NCBI RefSeq assembly: GCF_027257845.1
Contig: NZ_JAPVOT010000002.1
Location: 186,001-250,000 of the forward strand
Length of the DNA: 64,000 nt
Reading direction: 5' to 3'
From: Alteromonas sp. BMJM2
GTDB taxonomy: Bacteria; Pseudomonadota; Gammaproteobacteria; Enterobacterales; Alteromonadaceae
Part shown: positions 17,392 through 26,944 of the stretch, one piece after another
Numbering within the stretch: position 1 is the first letter of the stretch
Layout of the letters: every line of letters begins with the position of its first letter
Notes under the pieces: model-generated
Seen by the model: the letters and a program-made list of their open reading frames with translations, nothing else
What the model was told of the DNA's origin: nothing
Databases searched by the model: none
Program-made: the position numbers and the translations under genes

Positions 17392-19212
17392 TTATATACT
17401 CTTTTCTTCAATGTAAGCGTCAATTAACTCCTCGAGGATCGCCAAAGGAACCGCGCCATTTTTTAACACCACATCATGAAAGTCTCTTAGGTCGAACTTA
17501 TCGCCCAAGGCAGTTTTCGCTTTCTCTCGCAGTTCCAAAATCTTAAGCATGCCTACTTTGTACGAGGTAGCCTGTCCTGGCATCACAATATAGCGTTCAA
17601 TTTCCGAGGTAACATCGCTTAATGCCATACCTGTGTTACTTGCCATGTAGTCGATGGCTTTTTCTCGGGTCCAGCGTTTTTGGTGAATTCCAGTGTCTAC
17701 CACTAAGCGTACCGCTCTAAACAATTCCGCCTGAAGTCGACCAAGGTTGTCCAGTGGGTTGTCTTGAAAGCCCATTTCCCACGCTAAATATTCTGAGTAC
17801 AGTGCCCATCCTTCTGTGTAGGCAGTAAATGGCGACATTTTTCGAATAAAAGGCATGCCCTCTATTTCCATCGCTAGCGCTATTTGAAAATGATGACCCG
17901 GAATACCTTCGTGGTAGGCCAGCGTTCGCATACTGTATTTAGGGGTAGCCTTTATATCGTAAAGATTAGCGAAGAAGCGGCCCGGTCTTGAACCGTCTAT
18001 GGCCGGCTGCTGATAATACGCACCAGGTGCAGTTTTCTCCTTAAACTCAGGAATGCGTACTACTTCCATACCTGCTTCGGGACGAATACGGAAAACCTCG
18101 CTCATACCTTCTTCAATTTCATCAAGAATGGTTTGATAGTCTTTGAGTATTTGTTCACGGCCAGCATCGCTGTCTTCATAGTAGTGAGTAGGGTCTGCTG
18201 CAAGGGCGTCCATTGCTTTTGTAAACCCTAACGTTACGTCGTAGCCTTCGCCTTCAAGAATTGTCAGCATTTCGCCTTGAATTCGAGCAACTTCTTTTAA
18301 GCCGATATTGTGAATTTCATCTGCAGTCATATCGGTGGTAGTGAAAAAGCGAAGGGCGTTGGCGTATACCTTATCGCCATCGGGTAAGTGCCAATATCCG
18401 TGGTCGTTACCTGCCTTTGCCTGTAGTGTTGTGAAGTAGTCGATAAATAGCTGATAAGCGCTATTTACATCATCATTAATGCGCGCTTCGGCTTCAGCCA
18501 AAAACTCATCTTGCTGTTCTTGCGACAGTGTTTCTACATCAGCCATTTTCTCTTTTAACGAGCTATACAAAATGTTTTCGTTAAGCGGCGAAGCAACAAA
18601 GCCGTTCATTTCATCGAGCACGCGAGTAATAACAAATTGGGGAGGAATAATACCTTTTTCCTCACGCAGTTTTAGCCCTTCAAGTACTTGGGCAAACTTT
18701 TCATCTACCGCACCTAAGCGACTCAGGTAATTTTCAACATCGGTTGCATCATTAATTTGATGTTGACCCTGCATGAAGCTTGGAAAGCCGTTTTGCACAC
18801 CAAATAATTGGTTTACAGGATAGGTGTGATATTGAAATGGCTCGTTGCCAATTAAGTAATCCAGCAAATAAAGAGTAATTTTTTTAGAAAGTAGCTCGTC
18901 TTTACTTAGGTCTTCATTATCGTAATCGACGATAACTTGCCTAATGCCTCGGGCCTTATCAAAAAGGGCTTCGCCTTTCTCGGGGCTGGCATCGTCGAGT
19001 TCTGAATTATGACCTTTAATACCCACAGACTCTAGAAAGCCTAACGACGTTAAGGTTTCAGGGCTATCAAACGCTACCTTTACCATCTCTCTGTTTAAAA
19101 AATTATTAAAGTAAAAGGGTTTATCTGCATACCATTCGTGTGCAGCAAAGCTGCCGCCTAAAGCGATTATGGCTACTAAGCCAACGCCAATCCATTTAAA
19201 AAATCGTTTCAT
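17392..19212 (-). CDS. DUF885 family protein, probable zinc-dependent carboxypeptidase-like hydrolase
   Basis: 606 aa. The N-terminus 'FFKWIGVGLVAIIALGGSFA' is a membrane anchor or uncleaved signal, placing the protein in the periplasm. The DUF885 signature HEGIPGHH is at residues 434-441 (His434, Glu435 and His440/441 as likely metal ligands), followed by 'AYTEGWALYSEYLA', a second conserved segment. Members of this family are annotated as metallopeptidase-like, and a few have been linked to peptide hydrolysis; the substrate here is unknown. Monocistronic, with its own terminator. It marks the return to core genes after the accessory block. Confidence 0.88.
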   Translation of the reverse strand: MKRFFKWIGVGLVAIIALGGSFAAHEWYADKPFYFNNFLNREMVKVAFDSPETLTSLGFLESVGIKGHNSELDDASPEKGEALFDKARGIRQVIVDYDNEDLSKDELLSKKITLYLLDYLIGNEPFQYHTYPVNQLFGVQNGFPSFMQGQHQINDATDVENYLSRLGAVDEKFAQVLEGLKLREEKGIIPPQFVITRVLDEMNGFVASPLNENILYSSLKEKMADVETLSQEQQDEFLAEAEARINDDVNSAYQLFIDYFTTLQAKAGNDHGYWHLPDGDKVYANALRFFTTTDMTADEIHNIGLKEVARIQGEMLTILEGEGYDVTLGFTKAMDALAADPTHYYEDSDAGREQILKDYQTILDEIEEGMSEVFRIRPEAGMEVVRIPEFKEKTAPGAYYQQPAIDGSRPGRFFANLYDIKATPKYSMRTLAYHEGIPGHHFQIALAMEIEGMPFIRKMSPFTAYTEGWALYSEYLAWEMGFQDNPLDNLGRLQAELFRAVRLVVDTGIHQKRWTREKAIDYMASNTGMALSDVTSEIERYIVMPGQATSYKVGMLKILELREKAKTALGDKFDLRDFHDVVLKNGAVPLAILEELIDAYIEEKSI

Positions 19213-19385
19213 TATTTTTATTGTCCAAATTTTATTCTCAACGCTACGTTAGCGGAATTTGCGCTAAAAAGTAAACCTGTTCAGCAAAATTGAAATACTA
19301 CTTAGCGGTTATTCGCATGCTTACGCTAAGCGTTGCTCTGGGTTATACTTTGAAGCGTTAATATTCAAAGCTAATAGGCATTGTC

Positions 19386-19667
19386 ATGGCAACAGCAGCC
19401 GCAGTACACATTTTGGTAAAAACCGAAAAAGAGGCGCTTTCTATTTTAGAGCAGCTTAAAAAAGGCAAAAATTTCGCCACGTTAGCGAAAAAACATTCAA
19501 CGTGTCCATCGGGTAAGCGAGGCGGCGATTTGGGTGAATTTCGCCGCGGCCAAATGGTAAAAGCATTTGATGATGTTGTGTTTAAAAAAGAAGTGCTAAA
19601 GCTACACGGGCCTATAAAAACCCGCTTTGGTTTTCATATTATTAAAACCCTGTATCGGAATAACTAA
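19386..19667 (+). CDS. ppiC: Parvulin-type peptidyl-prolyl cis-trans isomerase PpiC
   Basis: A 93-aa single-domain parvulin with no signal peptide, so cytoplasmic. The family landmarks are present: '[20 protein letters not shown]', '[23 protein letters not shown]', the '[12 protein letters not shown]' segment, and the C-terminal 'TRFGFHIIK' with the active-site histidine. It matches E. coli PpiC (93 aa) in length. It accelerates proline isomerisation in other proteins. It is convergent with the exported hypothetical gene 16 bases away. Confidence 0.95.
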   Translation: MATAAAVHILVKTEKEALSILEQLKKGKNFATLAKKHSTCPSGKRGGDLGEFRRGQMVKAFDDVVFKKEVLKLHGPIKTRFGFHIIKTLYRNN

Positions 19668-19683
19668 ATTCTAGACTTTCATT

Positions 19684-20397
19684 TTAAATTCCAGACTCCC
19701 ATTTTTCGCCGCATACGTGAGTTGCCGTATAAGCGTTAAAGGGGCTGTTGTATTGATGGATGTTTTTCCGCATTAAAGCATTGTGATCAACACTAATGAA
19801 TGGGGTAGCGCTGGCGTTCCCAGCCTTATCTAAACGATAGTAGCTAGTAGAGTAGTCGGAAAGCAGCATTCGGTTAGTTGCGGCACTTTCTGTTAAACGT
19901 ACTCGAGTCACGGCTTTAAACCTCGCCCTTTCATCATCGAGTGCCAAAATAGTGCGATAGTAATACCCCTTCTCTGTTTGCTGCTGAGAAAAACTATTTA
20001 ATGTCGCAATAAGATTGTTGAGGCTTATCGCTTCTCGCTGCAGCATAAAATCATGATGAATAATGTTGCTGCCTTCGTTAGTGGCACCACCGGCGGTATA
20101 GGCCTGCTCTTCCTCTAGTCGAGTTAAGTACTCTTGGCCTTCTTCGGTGTAATGCTCAAGTGCCTTAGTATTCATGTGCACGAAGTAATCACTAATGCCG
20201 GCAGGTACCACTTCAAACAGCATCACATCTGGTGTTACTGCACCGCGCTCTTCAGGCGTTTGTGGGCCTCTCGGTTCGCACTTTTCAGAAATAAAATAGT
20301 AGTATTGGCCCGCTTCAATGGCCTTGGCACTATGATGAAAAAAAGAAGATGTGATAACGATGCCGTATAACATCGTTATAAAGAAACGGAATGCCAT
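19684..20397 (-). CDS. Exported hypothetical protein, 237 aa
   Basis: Starts with a signal peptide ('FRFFITMLYGIVITSSFFHHSAKA', probable cleavage after AKA), so it is periplasmic or secreted. Two cysteines (in 'SEKCEPRG' near the mature N-terminus and 'THVCGEKWE' near the C-terminus) could form a disulfide. Many Tyr, Thr and Ser residues suggest beta structure. No family recognised. Monocistronic and convergent with ppiC. Codon use is like the core genome. Confidence 0.65.
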   Translation of the reverse strand: MAFRFFITMLYGIVITSSFFHHSAKAIEAGQYYYFISEKCEPRGPQTPEERGAVTPDVMLFEVVPAGISDYFVHMNTKALEHYTEEGQEYLTRLEEEQAYTAGGATNEGSNIIHHDFMLQREAISLNNLIATLNSFSQQQTEKGYYYRTILALDDERARFKAVTRVRLTESAATNRMLLSDYSTSYYRLDKAGNASATPFISVDHNALMRKNIHQYNSPFNAYTATHVCGEKWESGI

Positions 20398-20508
20398 AAT
20401 GCCAACGCCCTTATTTAAATTAACTCACTCAAGCGTTAGTTTACGGGTATACGCACTACAATGCGATATGAAGTCTTGAATTGAAACAATATTGGCAGAA
20501 GCGGAAAA

Positions 20509-20682
20509 CTACTGCTGTTTTTCAACTTCCTCTATTTTCTTCCACAATTCTTCAGATTCTGCAGTCAGCATAGAATACGTTTTAATATCGCCCTTCCTTT
20601 GTGCAAGCATAGCTCGCTCTAAAAGCTGGTCGTATTCTTTCCGCATTTTCTTTGACGGATTCGATTTAAAAAGCCCAAACAC
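20509..20682 (-). CDS. DUF6435 family small protein
   Basis: A 57-aa protein beginning with (GTG)FGLFKSNPSKKMRKEYDQ and containing 'LLERAMLAQRKGDIKTYSML', the pattern of a widespread small family (DUF6435) in gammaproteobacteria: an FGLFKxxP start, then two charged amphipathic helices. I set the start at the GTG at 20682 because GGGGAG lies 7 bases upstream and family members begin there; the longer frame to 20724 is not needed. Function unknown; probably cytoplasmic and helical. Confidence 0.75.
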   Translation of the reverse strand: MFGLFKSNPSKKMRKEYDQLLERAMLAQRKGDIKTYSMLTAESEELWKKIEEVEKQQ

Positions 20683-21333
20683 TATTTTTCTCCCCACGCC
20701 GCTCGGTACATTTGTTGTAAACACATTTTTTAAGAAAAAACGTTCCGGCTGCGTACTCTAATGGTGGTGTATTTGTTGTAATTCTTAATAGTTAGTAAAG
20801 CGCTCAATAGCCTGTGAAGCGTCGCGCGTAATGGGTAAACGTTTTAACTCCCGTAACTGATCACATTCTGACAAAAAAGATATGGCAAAGATGAAGTGGT
20901 AAAAATGAAGTGCCAAAAAAGAAATGACATAGGAATGGCTCACTTTTTTATCCAATAAGTGAGTTGTAGTTGATGTTACTCCGCTACCTCTGTGTGTTTT
21001 TTGTACCTTTACGGCTGTGCAAAAAACAACCTTTATACTTCTAATTGCCTCTTGGTAACCAAAACCATGATGACTGACATAAAGCATAAGTGAATTTCAT
21101 ATAAATTATAGTTATGTATTTAAGCTTAAAAATTTTTGTAATAAATATTTGCACAGCGTATGTTTACCGAGGTTAAGGGTGAAAATTAGACAAAATTTTT
21201 CGTGCGCTTTCACGTTGAAAAATTTAAACGGGCGTTTGATTTAGCCAAAAAATAATCAGCATAAATGAATAAAATGGTTTCGATAAGAAGAAATAGTGTC
21301 ATTCTCGAATAGCCTAAGAATAAGGAGAAGCGT
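20683..21333. other. Intergenic region upstream of pntAA
   Basis: About 650 bases with no convincing gene. An open frame on the minus strand (20785-21087) has no coding character. The stretch nearest pntAA is AT-rich and should hold its promoter. The pntAA ribosome binding site AAGGAG is at 21321-21326. Confidence 0.55.
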
Positions 21334-22491
21334 GTGAAAGTAATTGTTTTAAATGAATCTAAAACGCCAGACTCGCTATACAAAGTTGAAAAGCGATGTG
21401 CTGTAACGCCATCTAGCGCACAGCGTCTAATAAAGAAAGGGGCTTCTATTATACTTGAGGCCGGAGCAGGACTACTTTCTGGCTATTCTGATAAAGAGTA
21501 TGAGGGTGTAGGTGTAGCCGTCATTAATGATGTGAATGATTCAATATCATCTGCAGATATGCTGGTGGCCGTTAACAAGCCTAGTGAGGCGCAGCTTGCG
21601 TTGCTGAAAAAAGGGGCCATTGTGGTTGGCCATCTTGACCCTTTCTTTCAACAGCCGCTTGTTGAGTCTATGGCAGAAAAACAGCTCACAGCCATTTCAG
21701 TTGAAATGATTCCGCGTTCTTCCCGTGCTCAAAAAATGGATGCGTTAAGCTCTCAAGCGAGTTTAGCGGGCTATGTAATGGTGATGCAGGCTGCAAGTTT
21801 GCTCCCTTCTATTTTACCTATGATGATGACGCCATCGGGCACCATAAAGCCTGCCAAAGTATTTATTATTGGCGCTGGCGTGGCAGGCCTGCAGGCTATT
21901 GCCACAGCAAAACGCCTTGGCGCTAATGTGCTTGCCTACGACACGCGCGAAGTGGTTGCAGAGCAGGTCGAGTCTCTTGGTGGAAAATTCCTTAAAATCG
22001 ATATTGGTGTAACCGGGCAAACGAAAGACGGTTACGCCAAAGAGCTTACCGAAGAACAAAAAGCCAAGCAGCAAGACGCCCAGCGCGACGCTATTGCCGA
22101 TTCAGATATTGTGATTACAACGGCGCAGCTGTTTGGCCGAAAACCTCCTGTACTTATTGCTAAAGACACGCTGGCGTTAATGAAGCCTGGCAGTGTTGTT
22201 GTTGATATGGCTGCCACTTCAGGTGGCAACGTTGAAGGCTCTGTCCCGGGAAAAACCGTTGAGGTAAATGGCGTTAATGTTATTGGCGATGGGTATTGGA
22301 GTCAGTTTGTTGCGCGGGCTGCTACCGATATGTACGCCAATAATATTTATAACCTTATGGACGAATTCTACGACACCGAAACCAATACGTTCAACCTTAA
22401 ATTGGACGACGATATTCTTGCTGGCTGCGTTATTGCGCATCAAGGAAATGTTACCAACGACATGCTGCTTAATGCATACAAAGGAGCCTAA
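21334..22491 (+). CDS. pntAA: NAD(P) transhydrogenase subunit alpha, part 1 (NAD-binding, soluble)
   Basis: 385 aa, the soluble NAD(H)-binding domain I of proton-translocating transhydrogenase. Seen: 'EKRCAVTPSSAQRLIKKGA' near the N-terminus, 'MDALSSQASLAGY' and the Rossmann motif GAGVAGLQAIATAKRLGA (Gly180, Gly182, Gly185). It starts with GTG at 21334 after AAGGAG. In E. coli this domain is fused to part 2 in one PntA of 510 aa; here it is a separate gene, as in Rhodospirillum. Two bases separate it from pntAB. The complex uses the proton gradient to make NADPH from NADH. Confidence 0.94.
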   Translation: MKVIVLNESKTPDSLYKVEKRCAVTPSSAQRLIKKGASIILEAGAGLLSGYSDKEYEGVGVAVINDVNDSISSADMLVAVNKPSEAQLALLKKGAIVVGHLDPFFQQPLVESMAEKQLTAISVEMIPRSSRAQKMDALSSQASLAGYVMVMQAASLLPSILPMMMTPSGTIKPAKVFIIGAGVAGLQAIATAKRLGANVLAYDTREVVAEQVESLGGKFLKIDIGVTGQTKDGYAKELTEEQKAKQQDAQRDAIADSDIVITTAQLFGRKPPVLIAKDTLALMKPGSVVVDMAATSGGNVEGSVPGKTVEVNGVNVIGDGYWSQFVARAATDMYANNIYNLMDEFYDTETNTFNLKLDDDILAGCVIAHQGNVTNDMLLNAYKGA

Positions 22492-22493
22492 TT

Positions 22494-22775
22494 GTGGAAA
22501 TCATATACTTACTTTTTATCGTGCTATTGGCAGGGTTTCTTGGTTTTGAACTCATTCGAAAAGTGCCTGCTACGCTTCATACGCCCTTAATGTCAGGTTC
22601 AAATGCTATTTCAGGTATTACCTTAGTTGGCGCCTTAGTGGCATCGGGTAGTGACAACAGCGTGTTAACTACCGTATTGGGTACCATTGCGGTGGCACTG
22701 GCCAGTATTAACGTGGTGGGAGGCTATTTAGTCACCGATCGCATGTTAAACATGTTTAAAAAGAAAACGAAGTAA
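22494..22775 (+). CDS. pntAB: NAD(P) transhydrogenase subunit alpha, part 2 (membrane)
   Basis: A 93-aa integral membrane protein with three to four membrane helices ('YLLFIVLLAGFLGFELIRKV', then a segment in 'ISGITLVGALVASGS', then 'TTVLGTIAVALASINVVGGY'). It corresponds to the membrane tail of E. coli PntA and, with PntB, forms the proton channel. It starts with GTG two bases after the pntAA stop. It is followed by pntB after 11 bases, so the three form one operon. Confidence 0.93.
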   Translation: MEIIYLLFIVLLAGFLGFELIRKVPATLHTPLMSGSNAISGITLVGALVASGSDNSVLTTVLGTIAVALASINVVGGYLVTDRMLNMFKKKTK

Positions 22776-22786
22776 GGAGTACGCAG

Positions 22787-24175
22787 GTGAATGATATTGT
22801 AACCACGATCAACCTTGCGTACGTAGTTGCTGCGGCACTATTTATTCTTGGTCTTAAATTATTGAGTCACCCAGATACAGCGAAAAAAGGTAACTTTATT
22901 TCTGCTGTTGGTATGTTTATAGCGGTTGTTGTTACTCTGCTCGATCAGCAGATCATCAGCTATCACTATATATTGCTAGGGTTTGTTATTGGCGGCGCAT
23001 ATGGTGCGTGGAAGGCAAAAACCGTTGAAATGACTTCAATGCCAGAGATGGTGTCGCTGTTTAATGGTTTTGGTGGCGCAGCATCACTGTTACTCGGCTG
23101 GGCGACGTTATCGGGCATGAGCGTACTCGCGCTTAACACTGCTGGTGCCTTTACCTTTGTTTCACTATTTTTCACCATACTGGTTGGTGGCGTTACCTTT
23201 TCAGGCTCAGTAGTCGCATGGGGAAAGCTATCCGGTAAAATGAGCTCAAAAGCGGTTGTCTTTACCGGGCTTCGTGAGCTAAGCATTCTTCATCTTATTG
23301 GCATGGTAGTGGTGGGGTATTTGTTCGCAACTGAACCGTCAAACCCAATTTGGCTGTATTGCGCAATCGCATTAGCACTTAGCTTTGGTTTGTGGGCCAC
23401 TATTTCTATTGGCGGCGCTGATATGCCAGTAGTCATTGCTTTACTCAACAGTTACTCAGGAGTGGCTGCCTCTGCTGCAGGCTTGGCAACGGGCAATACC
23501 ATTCTTATTGTTACGGGTTTATTGGTGGGGGCTTCAGGGCTTATCCTCACTAACATTATGTGTAAGGCCATGAACCGCTCACTAATGAATGTATTGCTAT
23601 CTGGGTTTTCTACCCCTGTTGAGGCAGGCGAGAAAATTGAGGGCGAGATTAAAGTACTGGCCGCACAAGATGCATTTTACGTGTTAGAAGCAGCCCAAGC
23701 GGTATTGGTAGTGCCAGGATATGGCATGGCCGTAGCGCAAGCGCAACATGCAGTGCGTGAGTTGCAGTCTTTACTTGAGGACAACGGCTGTACGGTAGAT
23801 TACGGTATTCATGCGGTTGCAGGGCGTATGCCTGGGCACATGAACGTACTGTTAGCCGAAGCCGACGTTCCCTACGATCAGCTGTACGAAATGGACGACG
23901 TTAACCCTCGCATGGAAAACTACGACGTGGTGATTGTTATTGGTGCCAATGATGTGGTTAATCCAGCTGCCAAAGAAATGAAAGGCAGCCCTATTTACGG
24001 TATGCCGGTTATTGAAGCATATCGAGCCAAATCGGTTTTTGTGTTAAAGCGTTCTGCTAACGCGGGATTTGCCGGAGTGGATAATCCACTTTTCTTTAAA
24101 GAAAATACCCGAATGGTGCTTGGTGATGCGAAAGAAACCATCAACAGTATTATCCGAGAATTTGGTGACGACTAA
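22787..24175 (+). CDS. pntB: NAD(P) transhydrogenase subunit beta
   Basis: 462 aa, matching E. coli PntB (462). The first 260 residues form eight to nine membrane helices of the proton channel. The C-terminal domain III binds NADP(H): 'VVPGYGMAVAQAQHAV', 'AGRMPGHMNVLLAEADVPYD' and 'VIGANDVVNPAA' are all conserved. GTG start. Last gene of pntAA-pntAB-pntB. A 30-base interrupted hairpin follows at 24202-24231. Confidence 0.97.
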   Translation: MNDIVTTINLAYVVAAALFILGLKLLSHPDTAKKGNFISAVGMFIAVVVTLLDQQIISYHYILLGFVIGGAYGAWKAKTVEMTSMPEMVSLFNGFGGAASLLLGWATLSGMSVLALNTAGAFTFVSLFFTILVGGVTFSGSVVAWGKLSGKMSSKAVVFTGLRELSILHLIGMVVVGYLFATEPSNPIWLYCAIALALSFGLWATISIGGADMPVVIALLNSYSGVAASAAGLATGNTILIVTGLLVGASGLILTNIMCKAMNRSLMNVLLSGFSTPVEAGEKIEGEIKVLAAQDAFYVLEAAQAVLVVPGYGMAVAQAQHAVRELQSLLEDNGCTVDYGIHAVAGRMPGHMNVLLAEADVPYDQLYEMDDVNPRMENYDVVIVIGANDVVNPAAKEMKGSPIYGMPVIEAYRAKSVFVLKRSANAGFAGVDNPLFFKENTRMVLGDAKETINSIIREFGDD

Positions 24176-24201
24176 TTGCGTCTTTAATTGAATCTTATTT
24201 G

Positions 24202-24231
24202 GGCTCGACGATACCTTCGTTTCGCCGAGCC
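24202..24231 (+). terminator. Hairpin after pntB
   Basis: GGCTCG pairs with CGAGCC, and inner CGA/TCG and AC/GT pairs extend the stem around a CTTC loop with two single mismatches. No T-run follows on either strand, so terminator function is uncertain. Confidence 0.45.
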
Positions 24232-24356
24232 TAATGACTTACGCCCCATCGCCGTAAAACGCCACAACACATAATGTGTGTAAGGTTGTTTAATCTTTCA
24301 ATACGTTCTAACATCGATAAAAATGTTGTCTTCAAACACCGAGTAATAACCCCGCA

Positions 24357-24794
24357 ATGAGTGACAATCTGCTTAATCGTTCATTTGATATTGAAATATT
24401 TCAAAGCTGTATTTTAGTGACACTTCGCGGACACTGGAATATGGTGACTAATGTTAACTATCTAGGTGAACTGTCCGATGTACTGCAAAGCCGAAAAGGC
24501 AAGTCCTTCCATCTACTAGTGGATATGCGGTGTTGGAGTATTCCGGATACCGACGTTTCAAGGCGTATAAAAGAGCCCGTTCAACTCGACCGCAGAAACC
24601 AGTTAAGTGAATTGTGGTTGGAAGACGACAAAACTGATGCCAATCATATCGCAGTGAAATTTTTTGCAAGTCAGCCTTTTACCTTTAGTCGCACTAAGGA
24701 TGTAACCACATTTTTAAGCGACGTTGAAAAGAGAGTTGAACCAAGCGTGATGGCATACGTAACATCATGGATAGATACAGCAACGCCGCGATAA
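24357..24794 (+). CDS. Hypothetical protein, 145 aa, STAS/SpoIIAA-like pattern
   Basis: A soluble protein with no signal peptide. Its start 'SFDIEIFQSCILVTLRGHWN' followed by a helix and then 'SFHLLVDMRCWSIPD' resembles the strand-strand-helix-strand order of STAS or SpoIIAA-like folds, in which a 'LLVDM' strand ends near the functional loop. I do not recognise a specific family and the assignment is weak. It lies alone between pntB and speA on the same strand. Confidence 0.6.
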   Translation: MSDNLLNRSFDIEIFQSCILVTLRGHWNMVTNVNYLGELSDVLQSRKGKSFHLLVDMRCWSIPDTDVSRRIKEPVQLDRRNQLSELWLEDDKTDANHIAVKFFASQPFTFSRTKDVTTFLSDVEKRVEPSVMAYVTSWIDTATPR

Positions 24795-24848
24795 ATTAAA
24801 TTAGTCGAAACAATCGATATTTTACGTCGCAACATTTATGGCTTTGTC

Positions 24849-24854
24849 TATAAT
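24849..24854 (+). promoter_or_regulatory. Likely -10 element of speA
   Basis: A perfect TATAAT lies 65 bases before the speA start. The region about 17 bases upstream has only a poor -35 match, so the promoter may need an activator. Confidence 0.45.
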
Positions 24855-24918
24855 ACGCGACTCATTTTTGCACGCATAAGTTGGGTAAATCCTAACGCAC
24901 TTTTAAAAGGTGATCATA

Positions 24919-26835
24919 TTGTCTAATTGGAGTATCGAGGAAGCAGAGCGCGTCTACGGCGTCTCTCAATGGGGTGGCGGTTATTTTCAGGTTGGTGAAA
25001 ATGGCAATGTTCACATTACGCCCGTGCCCGAAAATCCGAGTATACGCATAGACTTCAATTCAGTTATTGAAGATATACGTAAAGAAGGTGTTCAGTTCCC
25101 CGTTGTTGTTCGTTTTCACGATATCTTGCGCTCGCAAGTAGCTGGGTTAAATAAGGCATTTCGTAAATCGATTGCCGAAGCTGAGTACAAAGGCGAATAC
25201 CAAGGCGTTTACCCAGTAAAAGTAAACCAAATGCGCGAAGTGGTTGAAGAGATTGTCGATGCCGGCAAACCTTACAACTACGGGCTAGAAGCAGGGTCGA
25301 AAGCCGAGCTTTTAACCGTGCTAGCCATGAATACAAATGAAGAGTCGCTCACCATTTTAAATGGTTACAAAGACGACGAAGTCATGCGTTTAGCCCTCCT
25401 CGGGCGCAAGCTTGGTCGTCGTGTTGTTGTGGTTGTAGAGAAATACACCGAGCTATTGCTGCTGGTAAAAGTAGCAAAAGAATTAGATATAGACCCTATT
25501 ATCGGCGTTCGCTCGAAAATGACGGTAAAAGGTCGCGGAAAGTGGGAAAGCTCAGGCGGCGAAAGAGCGAAGTTTGGTCTTACTATCACTGAAATAATCA
25601 ATGCTGCCCGCTATTTAGAAGAGCAGGGCATGGCTCACTGCCTTAAGCTTTTGCATTTTCATATTGGTAGCCAGCTTACCGATATTAGAGCGGTGAAAGA
25701 AGCCGTTACTGAAGGTGCTCGTATTTATGCCGACCTTCATAAAATGGGCTTTGAGCTAGATTATGTTGATGTGGGCGGCGGCCTGGGTATTGATTACGAC
25801 GGCAGTAATTCAACCAACGAATCGTCGCGTAACTACAGCATGCAAGAATATGTTGCTGACGTTGTGTACGGCATGAAAGAAATGTGCGACCTAGAAGGCG
25901 TACCTCATCCTCACTTGGTGAGTGAGAGCGGGCGCGCCATTACGGCACATCACAGCTGTGTGATAACTGAAATTGTGGGCGAAATTAAATCTAATGCCGC
26001 CACCATGGATACGTCAGCCAAAGAAGGTGAGCACTTTTTCTTAAAGAATATTAGAGAATTAGCAGACACCTTTGACGAGCAAGAAAACATGCATGAGGTA
26101 TATAACGATGCCTCGCAGTACAAAGAGCAAGCTCTTGATGCTTTCAAGCTTCGCGTTATTCCTCTTGAGGAACTTGCCAAAATAGAAACGCTGTATTGGC
26201 AAATTATGGGTAGGCTGCAAACCTGGTATCGCAACGAAGAATACGTACCGGAAGAGCTGCAAGAGCTTGATTACAGTTTGTCGTCGCAGTACTTGTGTAA
26301 CTTCTCTGTATTCCAGTCGGCTGCCGACACATGGGCAATCGATCAGTTGTTGCCAGTAGTGCCATTAACGCGCATGAACGAGGAGCCAACGGTAAATTGC
26401 TCTTTAGTCGACATTACTTGCGATAGTGATGGCAAGATTGACCAGTTCACTATTGGTAGAGAAATTACCGACGTGTTGCCTATGCACCCGTTAAAACAGG
26501 GCGAACCCTACTATGTAGGGTTGTTTTTAACAGGGGCTTATCAAGACGTAATGGGTGATATGCACAACCTATTTGGTCGCTTAAATGAAGTGCATATTTA
26601 CAGCTATGACGACGACCCAGAAGACTTCTACATCGAAGAAGTCGTTAAAGGCTCATCGGTAGAAGATGTACTTAATGTTATGCAGTATAACCCTCGGGCT
26701 ATGGCATCTGATGTTAAACGCCTAATTGATAAGCATGTGTGGGATGGCAAGCTCAAACCTAGAGAAGGTGTGCGCTGGACAGACTTTTACGAAAAATGTC
26801 TTAACGGTTATACCTATCTAAAACAGTCAAAATAG
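24919..26835 (+). CDS. speA: Biosynthetic arginine decarboxylase
   Basis: About 638 aa, close to E. coli SpeA (658). It is a PLP enzyme that converts arginine to agmatine, the first step of the agmatine route to putrescine. Seen: the PLP lysine in YPVKVNQ (Lys101), 'YGLEAGSKAELL', 'KFGLTITEII', 'LLHFHIGSQ', 'DVGGGLGIDYDG', 'SESGRAITAHHS' and the C-terminal 'LVDITCDSDGKIDQF'. I prefer TTG 24919 as the start, since AAAAGG sits 8 bases before it; GTG at 24910 is the alternative. Followed by a hairpin terminator. No speB or speE is adjacent. Confidence 0.96.
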   Translation: MSNWSIEEAERVYGVSQWGGGYFQVGENGNVHITPVPENPSIRIDFNSVIEDIRKEGVQFPVVVRFHDILRSQVAGLNKAFRKSIAEAEYKGEYQGVYPVKVNQMREVVEEIVDAGKPYNYGLEAGSKAELLTVLAMNTNEESLTILNGYKDDEVMRLALLGRKLGRRVVVVVEKYTELLLLVKVAKELDIDPIIGVRSKMTVKGRGKWESSGGERAKFGLTITEIINAARYLEEQGMAHCLKLLHFHIGSQLTDIRAVKEAVTEGARIYADLHKMGFELDYVDVGGGLGIDYDGSNSTNESSRNYSMQEYVADVVYGMKEMCDLEGVPHPHLVSESGRAITAHHSCVITEIVGEIKSNAATMDTSAKEGEHFFLKNIRELADTFDEQENMHEVYNDASQYKEQALDAFKLRVIPLEELAKIETLYWQIMGRLQTWYRNEEYVPEELQELDYSLSSQYLCNFSVFQSAADTWAIDQLLPVVPLTRMNEEPTVNCSLVDITCDSDGKIDQFTIGREITDVLPMHPLKQGEPYYVGLFLTGAYQDVMGDMHNLFGRLNEVHIYSYDDDPEDFYIEEVVKGSSVEDVLNVMQYNPRAMASDVKRLIDKHVWDGKLKPREGVRWTDFYEKCLNGYTYLKQSK

Positions 26836-26910
26836 ATATCGCTGGGTTTAGCTACCTGTTTCTCAAGGAAATACAAAGTAGCAAGCACAGTGGTAAGCAA
26901 TTGGGTTAGT

Positions 26911-26944
26911 ACAAGCCGGCGAGTTTAGTCGTCGGCTTGTTTTA
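26911..26944 (+). terminator. Terminator of speA, overlapping the end of the convergent gene
   Basis: ACAAGCCG (26911-26918) pairs with CGGCTTGT (26933-26940), with an inner CGA/TCG, followed by TTT. The stop codon of the convergent beta-lactamase-like gene (26925-26927) lies in its loop, so the two 3' ends share this structure. Confidence 0.65.

Noticed and set aside
20785..21087. 100-codon minus-strand open frame upstream of pntAA
   Set aside because: Composition is unlike a protein gene, there is no ribosome binding site and no family is recognised. The region is better read as a promoter region.
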